DNA of 64,000 nt from Ardenticatenaceae bacterium. GTDB lineage: Bacteria > Chloroflexota > Anaerolineae > Promineifilales > Promineifilaceae. The notes beneath the pieces were generated by a model. That model was not told the origin of the DNA. It saw only the letters and a program-made list of their open reading frames with translations, and did not search any database. The stretch's first letter is position 1. Every line of letters begins with the position of its first letter. Both the position numbers and the translations under genes were made by a program. Where the stretch lies: assembly GCA_020634455.1 (NCBI GenBank), contig JACKBQ010000001.1:3720001-3784000 (forward strand), read 5' to 3'. Positions 1 to 9,346 of this stretch are shown piece by piece.

Positions 1-1
1 C

Positions 2-1627
2 ATCGTAATCGGCTCTGGCGCAGGCGGCATGTCCACCGCCCTGCCGCTGGCCCAGGCAGGCAAAAAAGTGCTTGTCCTGGAGCAGCACGACGTGCCCGGC
101 GGCTGGACCCACTCCTTCACCCTCGAAGGGTACAAATTCAGCCCTGGCGTCCACTACATCGGCGGCATTGGCCCCGGCGGCCAGATGCGCCGCATCTACG
201 AAGGGCTCGGCGTCTCCGAAGACCTCGCCTTCTGCGAAATTAACCCCGACGGCTTCGACCACGTTTTTATCGGCGAAGAGCGCTTCGACATCCCCAAAGG
301 GCGCGAAGCATTCGCCAGACGCCTCAAAGAACGCTTTCCGCACGAGGCCAAAGGCATAGATGGTTACCTGAACATGTGCCAGCAGCTCATGGATGAAATT
401 CGCTTGCTGGGGCGCGTGCGCGGCGTGGGGGATGCGCTCACCCTACCCTGGCGCGCCCGCCACATCCTGCGCTGGGCGTTCCGCACCGGCGGCGATCTCA
501 TCAACCATTACGTGAGCGATCCGGTGCTGCGCGCCATTTTGTCGGCCCAATCGGGCGACCACGGCCTGCCGCCGTCGCAGGTGTCCGCTCCGCTGCACGC
601 CGGCGTCACCCACCACTATTTTGACGGCGGCTTTTACCCCCTCGGCGGCGCGTTTGCCATCCCCCGCGCCTTTGCCCGTGCTTTGAAAAAAGCTGGAGGT
701 GAGCTACGCCTGCAAACTCGCGTGGAGCGCATCCTGCTGGACGAAAACAAGCAGGTACGCGGCGTCCGCCTGACCGACGGCACAGAAATTGCCGCCAAAC
801 ACGTCGTTAGCAATGCGGACCCGGAAGTGACGTTTGGCAAGCTAGTGGGGCGTGAACATCTCAGCGGCAAATTACAGCGCAAGCTGGGCAAGGTCACTTA
901 CTCCACCTCCGCCCTCAGCCTGTTCATGGCCGTAGACATGGATTTACGCGCCGCCGGGCTGGATTCTGGCAACTACTGGTTTTATAACCACAGCGATGTG
1001 GACGGCATCTACGCCGACGGCCAGACCGACAAAATCGTGCAAGATTTGGCACCAGAGGGGATGTTCCTGACGGTAACCACGCTGAAAGACCCATCCAAAA
1101 TGCACAGTGGCCACCACACGCTGGAAGCGTTTGCTTTTGTCAGCTACGAGCCATTTGCCAAATGGGCCGACCAGCCCGCAGGCGACCGGGAGTGGGAGTA
1201 CCAGCAGCTCAAAGAAAAGCTCACGGGCACCATGCTGGCCAACATCGACAAGCGCATTCCGGGTTTTAGCAAACATCTGGTGTTCAAAGAGTTGGGCACG
1301 CCTTTGACCAACGTGCATTATTTGAATGCGACGCGCGGCAATTTGTACGGTATCGACAAAAGCACCTTCCAGGTCGGGCCGTGGGCGTTCAAAAACAAGA
1401 CAGAGATCGCAGGGCTGTGGCTGTGCGGGGCCAGCACCACCGCTGGGCATGGCGTGGCTGGGGCGACCAACTCCGGGCTGATGACGGCGCAGCAAATTTT
1501 GGGCTGCAAAATGCGCGATTTGCTGAAGCAAAACGGCCCACCGCTGGAAGTGTACCCATCGGAAGAGCCAGAAAAGTGGCCTGCCAGACTCCGCCGCCGT
1601 ATGGAACGCAATTTTTCTGAGCAGTGA
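2..1627 (+). CDS. Phytoene desaturase / CRTISO-like FAD oxidoreductase (5' partial)
   Basis: The open frame runs in from the left edge; codons from position 2 already encode the FAD-binding glycine motif (IVIGSGAGG), so only a few N-terminal residues are missing. The ribose-binding acidic residue and GG pair follow (VLEQHDVPGG), and the C-terminal FAD motif is GLWLCGASTTAGHGVAGAT near residue 475. This arrangement fits the carotenoid isomerase / retinol saturase / phytoene desaturase group of NAD(P)/FAD oxidoreductases; about 541 residues are visible, close to the family length. No carotenoid synthesis neighbour is seen, so the substrate is unknown. The ATG at 29 is internal, not the start. 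The gene carries no ACGGCCGT motif, unlike most genes here. Confidence 0.85.
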   Translation: MVIGSGAGGMSTALPLAQAGKKVLVLEQHDVPGGWTHSFTLEGYKFSPGVHYIGGIGPGGQMRRIYEGLGVSEDLAFCEINPDGFDHVFIGEERFDIPKGREAFARRLKERFPHEAKGIDGYLNMCQQLMDEIRLLGRVRGVGDALTLPWRARHILRWAFRTGGDLINHYVSDPVLRAILSAQSGDHGLPPSQVSAPLHAGVTHHYFDGGFYPLGGAFAIPRAFARALKKAGGELRLQTRVERILLDENKQVRGVRLTDGTEIAAKHVVSNADPEVTFGKLVGREHLSGKLQRKLGKVTYSTSALSLFMAVDMDLRAAGLDSGNYWFYNHSDVDGIYADGQTDKIVQDLAPEGMFLTVTTLKDPSKMHSGHHTLEAFAFVSYEPFAKWADQPAGDREWEYQQLKEKLTGTMLANIDKRIPGFSKHLVFKELGTPLTNVHYLNATRGNLYGIDKSTFQVGPWAFKNKTEIAGLWLCGASTTAGHGVAGATNSGLMTAQQILGCKMRDLLKQNGPPLEVYPSEEPEKWPARLRRRMERNFSEQ

Positions 1628-1659
1628 GCCGCGTTTGATCTCAGCTAATATTTTGCATG

Positions 1660-1697
1660 AAAAAAGCCTCCGGGAAGCGTTTCCCAGAGGCTTTTGT
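1660..1697. terminator. Bidirectional rho-independent terminator
   Basis: An inverted repeat AAAGCCTC..GGGAA / TTCCC..GAGGCTTT around a short loop is flanked by an A run on one side and a T run on the other. It sits between two convergent genes and can serve both. Confidence 0.85.
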
Positions 1698-1721
1698 TTA
1701 CTTAGTTATTTGAGGTTCAGA

Positions 1722-3161
1722 TCAGGCTTGCTTTTCCAGTTCTGGGGCGATGCCGTTTGGGGAGGAAACGGCCGTTTCCATCGTAGGCTCTAGCAATGCG
1801 CCACCCACTGCCAGGTACTGGTACCCTTTTTCAACCAGGCTGGTGTAATCGGGAATCATGCGACGGCCGTCAATAACCAGATACGGTGGTTTCACCGCTT
1901 TTTCAATGGTGCGCGACAGGCCACGGAATTCTTCCCAATCGGTGGAAATGTACACAGCGTCGCTGCCATCCAGCGCCTCTTGCACCGTGTCGTGGTAGCT
2001 AATCCGCTCAAACAAATGGTTTTTCTCCGGGTTGAACCAGTAATCTTGCGCAGCATCCATCGCCAGCGGGTCGTAGGCGCGGATTGATTTGACGCCTTTG
2101 CTCAGCAATGCTTCCACGGCTTTCAGAGCGGCCGAATCGCGCATGTCGTTGGTTCGTTTTTTGAAGGCCAGACCCAGCAAAGCTACCGTTTTTTGGTTGA
2201 AATTGAAGTCAGCTTCATGCACTGCCCGGTCAATCAGGTACGTTTTCTGGTATTCGTTAATGTTGTAAACTGCCTGGAGCAAGTCGGTGGAGCAGCCAGC
2301 TTGGTTGAGCTGGTAAATGAGCGATTGGATGTCTTTGCCAAAGCAGCTGCCGCCCGCGCCATTGCTCACGTAAGAGCCCCAGGTGCTGATGCGTGTATCG
2401 GCCGTGACGCCAATCTTCAAATCTTCCATACGCACATTGGGCAGCGCTTCGCCTACGCGCGCGCCCACGCCATTCCAGAAGGAGATGTAGGTAAGCAGCA
2501 GGGTGTTGCCCATGTATTTGATCGCTTCGGCCGTTTCTGGCGTGGTTTCTACATACTTAATCCGCACATGGTTGACAAATTGTGAATACACGCGGCGCAA
2601 AATCTTGAAATCTTCTTCAGTGTCGGCGCCAACTACCACACGGTCTGGGCGACGAGACCCTTCTACCGCATTGCCTTGCGCCAAAAATTCAGGATTCGAA
2701 GCGACGCCAAAATTCTCGACGCCGTGTTCATTCATAATGCGCTCCAGCAAACGGGCCGTGCCTACGGGGACGGTGCTCTTGTTGACCAAAACAACGCGAT
2801 TTTTATTTTCGCGTTCCGCTAGCAGTGTCGCAATGTCGTGAGCCGCTTTCAGGTAGTAGGTGAGGTCCGTAGAGCCATCGCGGTTGGGTGGGGTGTTGAT
2901 GCACATGTAAAAGACATCCGTCTCTTCGACTACTTCGCTGATGTCTGAGGTGAAAAACAGATAATGATTGATCGTGTCGGCAATGGCGGCCGGCAAACCC
3001 GGCTCGTTGACATATCGCTCAATTCGGGCAGCATCGCCGCTTTGGTAAGCAGCTATTTTATTGGGATCGATATCGTAAGCGTAAACTTCATGACCCGCTT
3101 CCGACAAAACGGCCGCATGCGGCAGTCCGACAAAACCGGTACCAACTACAATAATTTTCAT
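1722..3161 (-). CDS. ugd: UDP-glucose 6-dehydrogenase
   Basis: Oxidises UDP-glucose to UDP-glucuronate with two NAD+, feeding polysaccharide and glycan synthesis in the cytoplasm. The N-terminus has the Rossmann motif VGTGFVGLP. NPEFLAQGNAVEG and the catalytic cysteine motif GGSCFGKD (about residue 265) are present, followed by the C-terminal UDP-binding domain. At 479 residues it is the long form of the family. I chose the ATG at 3161 because a GGAG ribosome site lies 9-12 bases upstream and translation begins directly with MKIIVVG; an upstream in-frame start at 3212 would add 17 unconserved residues. A nucleotide-sugar/GDP-mannose dehydrogenase relative cannot be fully excluded. The gene is monocistronic and convergent with its left neighbour. 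Confidence 0.93.
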   Translation of the reverse strand: MKIIVVGTGFVGLPHAAVLSEAGHEVYAYDIDPNKIAAYQSGDAARIERYVNEPGLPAAIADTINHYLFFTSDISEVVEETDVFYMCINTPPNRDGSTDLTYYLKAAHDIATLLAERENKNRVVLVNKSTVPVGTARLLERIMNEHGVENFGVASNPEFLAQGNAVEGSRRPDRVVVGADTEEDFKILRRVYSQFVNHVRIKYVETTPETAEAIKYMGNTLLLTYISFWNGVGARVGEALPNVRMEDLKIGVTADTRISTWGSYVSNGAGGSCFGKDIQSLIYQLNQAGCSTDLLQAVYNINEYQKTYLIDRAVHEADFNFNQKTVALLGLAFKKRTNDMRDSAALKAVEALLSKGVKSIRAYDPLAMDAAQDYWFNPEKNHLFERISYHDTVQEALDGSDAVYISTDWEEFRGLSRTIEKAVKPPYLVIDGRRMIPDYTSLVEKGYQYLAVGGALLEPTMETAVSSPNGIAPELEKQA

Positions 3162-3382
3162 AACAATTTGCTCCTTCAACTTATGAACTTCTTTTGCGTT
3201 GAATGTGTTCAAAGCTTTACGCGTTACAGGCTCGATGCGTGTGAAGGATGTGTTGTAAAACTTTGAAAAATTTTATAAATAACTTTTGGGATTTTGTGCA
3301 AGAACCCAGGCACAAATCTGCGGCAAACATACCATAGTTGACGGTACTAGTACACTCTTACATTTGTACTTTCCACGACTAA
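3162..3382. other. Intergenic region upstream of ugd
   Basis: This AT-rich spacer must carry the ugd promoter. It also holds a small inverted repeat, TTTGTGC / GCACAAA at about 3294-3316, on the downstream side of the flavoprotein gene. That repeat lacks a T run on the required strand, so I do not call it a terminator. No gene is supported here. Confidence 0.5.
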
Positions 3383-4699
3383 TTACCTACGTTTTTCAGA
3401 TGCGATCAGCTTGGCCGCACGACGGCCGATTTCTACCGCAAAATTTGTGCCGCGATCCCACGGATAGACCTGGCTCATGCTGGCAAAATAAAGGCCGTGC
3501 ATGGGCGTTTGCAGCGATGGAATGTTCTGTGAATGATTGAGAAAAGGGACCGGCTGGGCGTAATCGGCCCGGAAGAGCCAGCTTTTGCGTATCCAGTCCG
3601 GTTGGAAATCGGGATTGATTTTGCTGAGTGATTCCGTAAAAAGCTGCTCCAGTTCAGATTGGCTCATGGTCATGTAAGGGTGATCTTTGTTAACATAATC
3701 ACCGCAGTAAATGATATGGTCACCGCCGTAATGCTGCCGATCAATGTAGTTGGTGTGCTCCACCAACGCCAGATAGGGCAGCTGATTCTGGCTTTTGTCC
3801 GGTGAGGTGGCGGGGATGTTGAGCCAGTACGTTTGGCTGTCGGCCATCAGCGGCCGTTTTAGAGCCAATGTCAGCACCACAGCCCCCATACTTTTGAGCT
3901 GGAGCAGCTGCCCCAGGTAATTTTCAGGCAGGCTGGGGGCCATCTTGCTCAGCAGGTGGGGCGACGTGGTTACCAAACAGGCATCAAATTCCATAGCCTG
4001 GTCATTCATGGCCAGGACCAGACGGTTTTCACTGGCTGGGGTAATATTTTGCACGGGCGTGTTCAGGTGAATTGTGCCGCCGCGTTGGACAACGGCCGTT
4101 TCCAGCGCATCAATAAACGCCTGAAAGCCACCCTCAAAATAACCCAGCTTAAAGCTGCGCACGTGCAGCCGCGCCCACAGCCAGGCCATGTTGACCTTGT
4201 CGTAATAGTCGCCAAACTTGCCAATGAGCAGCGGTTTCCAGCTTACATCATAGATTTTTTGGCCATAGAATTTGCGCGTCCAGGAAACGGCCGCGTGTTG
4301 CTCCAAATAGCGCCAAAACTTGGTAAACCGAATAAACGCTCCCACCACGCCAAAGCGCAAAAAGTTCACCACGTTGTAACCAGGGAACTTAAACCAGTCC
4401 ACCGGATTGCTGAACGGATAGATTTTGCCTTCATATAAAATGGAGGTGCGCGGCGTGGGGAAAAACAACTTTTCCTTGATGCCCAACTCCTCCACCAGCC
4501 CAATAATCGCTTCATCCGACTCAAACAAGTGGTGGTAAAATTTTTCCAGCGGCCATTCCCAATTTTCCTCCCGGAAGCCGGTGGCCAGCCCCCCGGTTTG
4601 ATTGCTCGCTTCAAACAGCGTCACCTCATGCCCCGCCGCCAGCAAATCATACGCAGCCGAAAGCCCGGCCAACCCCGCACCGACAATCGCGATTTTCAT
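3383..4699 (-). CDS. NAD(P)/FAD-dependent amine-oxidase-like protein
   Basis: The N-terminus MKIAIVGAGLAGLSAAYDLL followed by an acidic residue and GG (FEASNQTGGLATG) is the dinucleotide-binding fold of the protoporphyrinogen oxidase / amine oxidase flavoproteins. The C-terminal FAD motif contains YPWDRGTNFAVEIGRRAA. It has 438 residues. Its start codon overlaps the stop of the YbhN-like membrane protein gene (ATGA), so the two are translationally coupled. Pairing with a lipid/polyisoprenoid flippase-like protein and proximity to ugd suggest a role in envelope lipid or glycolipid metabolism, but that is inference and the substrate cannot be read from the sequence. Confidence 0.85.
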   Translation of the reverse strand: MKIAIVGAGLAGLSAAYDLLAAGHEVTLFEASNQTGGLATGFREENWEWPLEKFYHHLFESDEAIIGLVEELGIKEKLFFPTPRTSILYEGKIYPFSNPVDWFKFPGYNVVNFLRFGVVGAFIRFTKFWRYLEQHAAVSWTRKFYGQKIYDVSWKPLLIGKFGDYYDKVNMAWLWARLHVRSFKLGYFEGGFQAFIDALETAVVQRGGTIHLNTPVQNITPASENRLVLAMNDQAMEFDACLVTTSPHLLSKMAPSLPENYLGQLLQLKSMGAVVLTLALKRPLMADSQTYWLNIPATSPDKSQNQLPYLALVEHTNYIDRQHYGGDHIIYCGDYVNKDHPYMTMSQSELEQLFTESLSKINPDFQPDWIRKSWLFRADYAQPVPFLNHSQNIPSLQTPMHGLYFASMSQVYPWDRGTNFAVEIGRRAAKLIASEKRR

Positions 4700-5721
4700 G
4701 CGCTGGCCTCCTGTTCGGCTACCTGAACGGCGCGGCTAAAGTCGGCCCAGCCCAGCCCTTCTTTGAGCATGTAAAAACCGCCCAGCAAGGTGATGGGCAG
4801 CCAGAGCGCGGCGTGCAGCACCAGCGTGTACGCCGTGGCCAGCCCTTGTTCAATGCCGTACAGCGTTAGCACGGCAATACCGGGACCATCAAACGTGCCA
4901 ACGTAGCCAGGGGCCGATGGCAAGGTGGTGGCCAGATTGACGATGCCGTTCATCAGCATCAGGGCAAAAAAGCTCACCTCAAAATTGAAGGCGTGCATGA
5001 CAAACCAATATTTCACCGTTTCCAGCAGCCAGATGACGACAGAGGTGAAGAAAATCATGAGAACGTTTTGGAAGCTGCGCAGGGATTCCAGCCCGGTGAG
5101 GAAGCGTTGGAGAAAGTCGAGAAGCGGCCGTTTCACCCTTTCTGGCAAAAACTTGTCACCGATCCACTCAGCCAGCGCATAAAAACGCTCCGGCATCGCC
5201 GCCAGAGCAAAAAAGATGACCATCGCCACAAAAAAGAGCACGCTAGCGGTGTACACAATGGTGCGAATCGAGCCATCGTCGCCAGGAATGGGGGTGAACG
5301 GGAGGGCGACAAAAACAAACACCAGCATCACCAGCCCGTCAAACACGCGCTCCACGATGACCGTGGCCAGGCTGGCACCCATCGGCACGTCCTCACGGCG
5401 GCGCAACACGTAGGAACGCAGCACTTCGCCCGCGCGGAACGGATAGATGTTGTTGCCCATGTAGCCAATCACCACCACGGGAAACAGTCGGCTAAGCGGG
5501 ATATGTTTTAACGGCCGTAACATGTAATCCCAACGCCACGTTCGCGCCCACACCGCCACAAAATAAACGGCCACGCCAGGCAACAGCCACCAATAATTGG
5601 CCGTTTGCACCTTGCTCCACACCGCTGATAAATCCAGACCGCGCAGCGCCCACCAAAGAAAAACGGCGCTGATCGCAACGCCGATCCAAAAGTAAACTCT
5701 TTTCAATGAAAATAACCTCAA
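4696..5721 (-). CDS. YbhN/UPF0104-family lysylphosphatidylglycerol-synthase-TM-like membrane protein
   Basis: A 341-residue polytopic membrane protein with about eight hydrophobic segments. It has the conserved features of the AglD/YbhN/LPG-synthase transmembrane family: an RTWRWDYML motif near residue 65, a basic loop YVLRRREDVPMGASLATVIVERVFDG, and the late segment TLPSAPGYVGTFDGP. The family includes flippase-like proteins acting on lipids or polyprenol-linked sugars. It is the first gene of a two-gene unit with the amine-oxidase-like flavoprotein (4-base overlap). No catalytic domain is fused to it, so it is not a full MprF. Confidence 0.85.
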   Translation of the reverse strand: MRLFSLKRVYFWIGVAISAVFLWWALRGLDLSAVWSKVQTANYWWLLPGVAVYFVAVWARTWRWDYMLRPLKHIPLSRLFPVVVIGYMGNNIYPFRAGEVLRSYVLRRREDVPMGASLATVIVERVFDGLVMLVFVFVALPFTPIPGDDGSIRTIVYTASVLFFVAMVIFFALAAMPERFYALAEWIGDKFLPERVKRPLLDFLQRFLTGLESLRSFQNVLMIFFTSVVIWLLETVKYWFVMHAFNFEVSFFALMLMNGIVNLATTLPSAPGYVGTFDGPGIAVLTLYGIEQGLATAYTLVLHAALWLPITLLGGFYMLKEGLGWADFSRAVQVAEQEASA

Positions 5722-5832
5722 TCTTTATACACTGTGCTTAAACACAAGCCGCAATTGTACCATGCTGCCTGCCTCTGTCATCCTAAATTACGTTCGGGCA
5801 CAGGTGAGAAAAATAAGCATTTGCCCCGATTT

Positions 5833-5861
5833 TTGAACTGGTTTTGACACGTGCATAAAAT
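5833..5861 (+). promoter_or_regulatory. Sigma-70 type promoter of the cold-shock gene
   Basis: TTGAAC (5833-5838), a 17-base spacer and TAAAAT (5856-5861). It would give a leader of about 75 bases before the GTG start. The leader holds two AGGAGG sequences (5907-5912 and 5929-5934), only the second of which is placed for initiation. Confidence 0.55.
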
Positions 5862-5943
5862 TATGATAGCTTTTTTACCAGCTTTAATTGGCAGTTTCAT
5901 GACAATAGGAGGCTGCCCTGTTTATCTTAGGAGGTTGGAAAAC

Positions 5944-6159
5944 GTGGCAGAACGCGAAGTAGGTACTGTAAAATGGTTCAGTAATGACAAAGGGTATGGT
6001 TTTATTGAACGAGACGCAGGTGGCGACATCTTCGTCCATTTCAGTGCTATCCAGGGTAGTGGTTATCGTTCTTTGGAAGATGGCCAGCGGGTAGAATTTG
6101 CCGTAGCAGAAGGTCCTCGTGGGTTACAGGCTCAAGAGGTTAACCGGATTGCTGAATAG
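5944..6159 (+). CDS. Cold-shock domain protein
   Basis: A 71-residue single-domain CSD protein that binds single-stranded nucleic acid. RNP1 (KGYGFIE) and RNP2 (IFVHFS) are intact after the GTVKWF strand. The start is a GTG preceded nine bases upstream by a full AGGAGG at 5929-5934. An earlier ATG at 5851 would add a hydrophobic extension not found in the family and lies upstream of the likely transcription start. It is monocistronic, with a strong terminator directly after it. A spare AGGAGG in the leader could mean a structured, temperature-responsive 5' UTR, as in other csp genes; that part is inference. Confidence 0.92.
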   Translation: MAEREVGTVKWFSNDKGYGFIERDAGGDIFVHFSAIQGSGYRSLEDGQRVEFAVAEGPRGLQAQEVNRIAE

Positions 6160-6177
6160 CATCTTTAACTTGCAACC

Positions 6178-6212
6178 AAAAAGCGCACATCAACCGATGT
6201 GCGCTTTTTTTA
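6178..6212 (+). terminator. Rho-independent terminator after the cold-shock gene
   Basis: Perfect stem AGCGCACATC / GATGTGCGCT with a four-base loop, followed by seven T. An A run on the other side lets it also end dnaN transcription coming from the right. Confidence 0.92.
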
Positions 6213-6236
6213 TGTCTGTTCTCTGTAGTGAAAAAT

Positions 6237-7370
6237 TTAACGGCCGAAATGCATCGGCATGATGATGTGGACAAAATCATTGTCGCCCACTGGCTTAATG
6301 ACGCCGGGTTCCATCGGGTTGGTTGTTTCCAGGGCTACCTGCGGCGTGTCAATGACGCTCAGTACATCGGTCATGTATTTGACGTTGAACGCAATCTCGA
6401 TGGGATCGCCATCCACATTGGCGTCAATTGGAGCGATGGAATCGCCGGTTTCGGTGCTGGTAGCGGCAATGGTGGCCGAACCAGGGCTGAGGTCGTCACC
6501 AGGATCAATGCGCACACGGGCGGTATGGCTGCTTTCACGGGCAAAAATCTCGGCCCGCTTGCAGGCGCTGCGGAATTCGGCCGTGCTCAGCACGGTGCGC
6601 GTCAGGTTTTTCTTGGGGATGATGGGTGTGTAGTCGGGGAAGGTTTCGTTGATGAGCTGGGAGACCAAGACCACATTGTCCATGTCGAACACAATCTGGT
6701 TGCGCCCTTCCGGCAAAGAAATGTAGACAGCGTCGTTGTCTTCATTGGCAATGCGAGACAGCTCCATCAAAGCCCGTGCTGGCACGATGACGTCAATCGG
6801 TTTTTCGACGTAGCCGGGGATGTGGGCGGAGCGCAGCGACAGGCGGAAGCCATCGGTGGCGGCCATGAGCATCTTGCTTTCTTCAAAATGGGTAGAGACG
6901 CCAGTGAGGGTGGGGCGGGTGTCGTCGGTGGCGGCGGCCATGGCGACCTGGTTGATCATTTGTTTGAGTACGGCCGTTTCCACCCGAATCCGGTTGTCTT
7001 GATCTGGCTGCGGCACTAGTGGGAACTCCTGGGCATCAATTCCTTTGATGTTGGCCTCGGTGCGGCCGCAGGTCACGTGGATCGTCTGATTTTGCTCGTT
7101 CAGGTTCAAATCAACCCGGTCTTGCGGCAGGGCACCGACCAGATCGCTAAAGGTGCGGGCCGGTACGGTGACGGAGCCTTCTTCTTCTACCTTGGCTCCA
7201 ATCCAGGCCGTAATCACAATTTCCAGGTTGGTGGCAGAGAGTTTAAGACGGCCGTTGTCCGTCTCCAACAGCACATTGGCCAGCACGGGCAGCATAGAGC
7301 GCGTGCTCACGGCCCGACTAACGATGTTCAACCCTTTTGCCAAGTTCTCTTGCAGACAGGAAACTTTCAT
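6237..7370 (-). CDS. dnaN: DNA polymerase III beta subunit (sliding clamp)
   Basis: Encodes the ring-shaped processivity clamp that tethers the replicative polymerase. The 377-residue product shows the three-repeat clamp organisation. Family motifs include VLANVLLET near the N-terminus, MATDGFRLS-type sequence in the middle (MAATDGFRLSLRS), and the C-terminal YMTDVLSVI...IMPMHFGR, which corresponds to the usual IMPMRL end. I chose the ATG at 7370 because GAGAGG lies at proper spacing; the GTG two codons upstream would overlap that ribosome site. dnaA and recF are not adjacent, so this is not the usual origin-proximal arrangement, at least within view. Confidence 0.95.
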   Translation of the reverse strand: MKVSCLQENLAKGLNIVSRAVSTRSMLPVLANVLLETDNGRLKLSATNLEIVITAWIGAKVEEEGSVTVPARTFSDLVGALPQDRVDLNLNEQNQTIHVTCGRTEANIKGIDAQEFPLVPQPDQDNRIRVETAVLKQMINQVAMAAATDDTRPTLTGVSTHFEESKMLMAATDGFRLSLRSAHIPGYVEKPIDVIVPARALMELSRIANEDNDAVYISLPEGRNQIVFDMDNVVLVSQLINETFPDYTPIIPKKNLTRTVLSTAEFRSACKRAEIFARESSHTARVRIDPGDDLSPGSATIAATSTETGDSIAPIDANVDGDPIEIAFNVKYMTDVLSVIDTPQVALETTNPMEPGVIKPVGDNDFVHIIMPMHFGR

Positions 7371-7517
7371 GACCACACCTCTCTAAAGTATTGTTGTAAT
7401 ATCCCGCATGTGCGCCTGTGAATAGTATACAGGAACGCGGCGCACAGGGCAAGACAAGAGCGGAAAAACGGAAAAAGAATAGCACGCGGATGAACGTAAA
7501 TTTTTTTGGTTCTTCGA

Positions 7518-7620
7518 CAAATAGTGCCCTTGACAGGCACTTGTATCAAAGATTTCGCAGATTAAAAATCTGGTAAATCTGCGAAATCTTTGATTATGAT
7601 TCATGAAAGGACACTATTTG
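7518..7620. repeat. Nested inverted repeat, cgcagatt family
   Basis: Two 19-base arms, perfectly complementary (7545-7563 and 7576-7594), enclose a 12-base loop. A second 9-base pair of arms (CAAATAGTG at 7518-7526, CACTATTTG at 7612-7620) encloses them. The core CGCAGATT/AATCTGCG recurs at about 55.2 and 60.7 kb. It lacks a T run typical of a terminator, and lies between two same-strand genes. Confidence 0.85.
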
Positions 7621-7674
7621 ATGTTGATCCATTTTTTTTAGCCTGGCAAGGCTTCCATAACCAGCCGGGCGGCT

Positions 7675-8928
7675 TCAGCCCCCGGCGGCCAAATCGCCAC
7701 GCAGCCAAGCCAGCGCCCCCAGCCCCGCCGCCCGGCCAGAGGCAAAGCAAGCGGTGAGCAAATAACCGCCCGTTGGCGCTTCCCAATCCAGCATTTCGCC
7801 TGCGCAAAAAACGCCGGGCAGCGCCCGCAGCATCAGCGCCTCGTCCAGCGCGGCAAAGGTGACGCCGCCTGCCGTGCTGATTGCTTCCGCCAGCGGACGC
7901 GGCGCGATGAGGGGGAGTGGTAGTCGCTTAATTGTGGCAGCGAGCTTGTTAGGGTTGTCGAAAATAGCAGCGGGAGCGAGTTCGCGCAGCAGGCCCGCCT
8001 TAACGCCCTTGAGGCGCAGACGGCTTTGCAGATGGCTGGCCATCGAGCGGGAGCCACGCGGTTTGGCCAGGCTTTGGGCGATTTGGGCTTCAGTACGGTC
8101 GGGGAGCATATCGAGGTGGCAGGGGGCTGGGCTTGTGGCCTTGCCGTTTGCCAAAAGTTCATCCCGCAGTCCCGCAGACGCTGCGTAGATCAAGCTTCCC
8201 TCCACGCCAGTTTCCGTAATGACAAATTCCCCCCGCTGGTGAAAATCCTGGTAGTGCAGAACCACAGTTTTGACTGGCTCTCCAGCAAATTTTTGCCGAA
8301 AATAATCGCTCCAGGCGAGGTCGAAGCCGCAGTTGGCGGGCAGCAGCGGGGCAATTTCGACCCCACGGGCTTGCAGCAGCGGCACCCAACCGCCATCGGA
8401 GCCGAGCTTGGGCCAGCTGGCACCGCCCAAAGCCAAAACGACCGCGTCCGCGTGAGCCAATTTTTCGCCGTCGGGGGTGTCAAAGCGCAACGCGCCATCA
8501 TCGGCCCAGCCCAGCCAGCGGTGCTGCATTTGGAATTGCACGCCAGCAGCGCGGAGCCGCTTGAGCCAGGTGCGCAGCAGCGGCGCTGCTTTCATTTCTG
8601 TGGGGAAGACGCGGCCAGAGCTGCCGACAAAGGTTTCGATGCCCATATCATGCACCCAGCGGCGTAAATCGTCTGGCCCGAATGGGTGGAGCAGGGGAGC
8701 GAGGTGGGGTTGGGAACGGCCGTATCGCCCCAAAAACCGTGCCAATGGTTCCGAATGGGTGATGTTCAGCCCGCCGCGCCCCGCCAGCAAAAATTTCCGC
8801 CCCACCGAGCGCATCCCGTCGTAGACGGTGACGGCCACGCCGCCCAGCGACAACTGCTCGGCGGCCATGAGTCCGGCGGGGCCACCGCCGATGACTGCGG
8901 CTGTGAACTGTTTGCTTGGAATAGACAT
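7675..8928 (-). CDS. HI0933/YhiN-like NAD(P)/FAD-dependent oxidoreductase (TIGR03862 type)
   Basis: A 417-residue flavoprotein. The N-terminal FAD motif is AAVIGGGPAGLMAAEQL, followed by VGRKFLLAGRGGLNITHS, a signature of the HI0933/YhiN group; the C-terminal motif is AGEMLDWEAPTGGYLLTACFASGRAAG. The reaction and substrate of this group are not established. It stands alone between dnaN and a MNT/HEPN pair, with no clear Shine-Dalgarno sequence before the ATG at 8928. Confidence 0.88.
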   Translation of the reverse strand: MSIPSKQFTAAVIGGGPAGLMAAEQLSLGGVAVTVYDGMRSVGRKFLLAGRGGLNITHSEPLARFLGRYGRSQPHLAPLLHPFGPDDLRRWVHDMGIETFVGSSGRVFPTEMKAAPLLRTWLKRLRAAGVQFQMQHRWLGWADDGALRFDTPDGEKLAHADAVVLALGGASWPKLGSDGGWVPLLQARGVEIAPLLPANCGFDLAWSDYFRQKFAGEPVKTVVLHYQDFHQRGEFVITETGVEGSLIYAASAGLRDELLANGKATSPAPCHLDMLPDRTEAQIAQSLAKPRGSRSMASHLQSRLRLKGVKAGLLRELAPAAIFDNPNKLAATIKRLPLPLIAPRPLAEAISTAGGVTFAALDEALMLRALPGVFCAGEMLDWEAPTGGYLLTACFASGRAAGLGALAWLRGDLAAGG

Positions 8929-8959
8929 GATTGGGAGAACCAGGGTGATTGGCAGGATG

Positions 8960-9346
8960 TTATGCGTTTAATAACTGTGCAACAGCGTCCAAGAAGTTTT
9001 CTGCGGCTTGAATGGCGCGTGTGGCTTGTTCTTCAGTAACACGAACGGTGCCACCATAATCGCCAATATTGCGGATTTCAAACAGCCAATTCAAATTTTT
9101 GCCATGTTCCTTGTCTAGCTTGCCCGTTTTCACAAAGCGTTGGTGGATGGAAGCAATAACACCGCTGTGCTTGCTAAAATCGAGGTCTTCATTGAGTAAA
9201 CTGGCCGTTGCCCCATAAAAAGCAGCATAGTAAGCACGTGAAGCGGCAAAATCATGGTAACCAGATTTTGTGAGGCTTTTGGCTGCCTGGATGGATTGCA
9301 CAGCTCTTTCCAGGTTTGCCGCAATTTCTTGCCCATATTTTGACAT
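8960..9346 (-). CDS. HEPN domain protein (toxin-side partner)
   Basis: 128 residues, all-helical, of the COG1895-type HEPN group: the N-terminal helix ANLERAVQSIQAAKSLTKSG, the FAASRAYYAAFYGATASLL helix, and the C-terminal motif FEIRNIGDYGG, where the R-N..DY pattern is characteristic. Such proteins partner MNT nucleotidyltransferases in toxin-antitoxin modules, where HEPN is the RNase-like or inhibited component. The ATG overlaps the MNT stop by one base (TGATG). The classical RX4-6H RNase motif is not clear, so activity is uncertain. Confidence 0.82.
   Translation of the reverse strand: MSKYGQEIAANLERAVQSIQAAKSLTKSGYHDFAASRAYYAAFYGATASLLNEDLDFSKHSGVIASIHQRFVKTGKLDKEHGKNLNWLFEIRNIGDYGGTVRVTEEQATRAIQAAENFLDAVAQLLNA

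Noticed and set aside
3294..3316. TTTGTGC/GCACAAA hairpin as terminator of the flavoprotein gene
   Set aside because: Short stem and no T run on the relevant strand.
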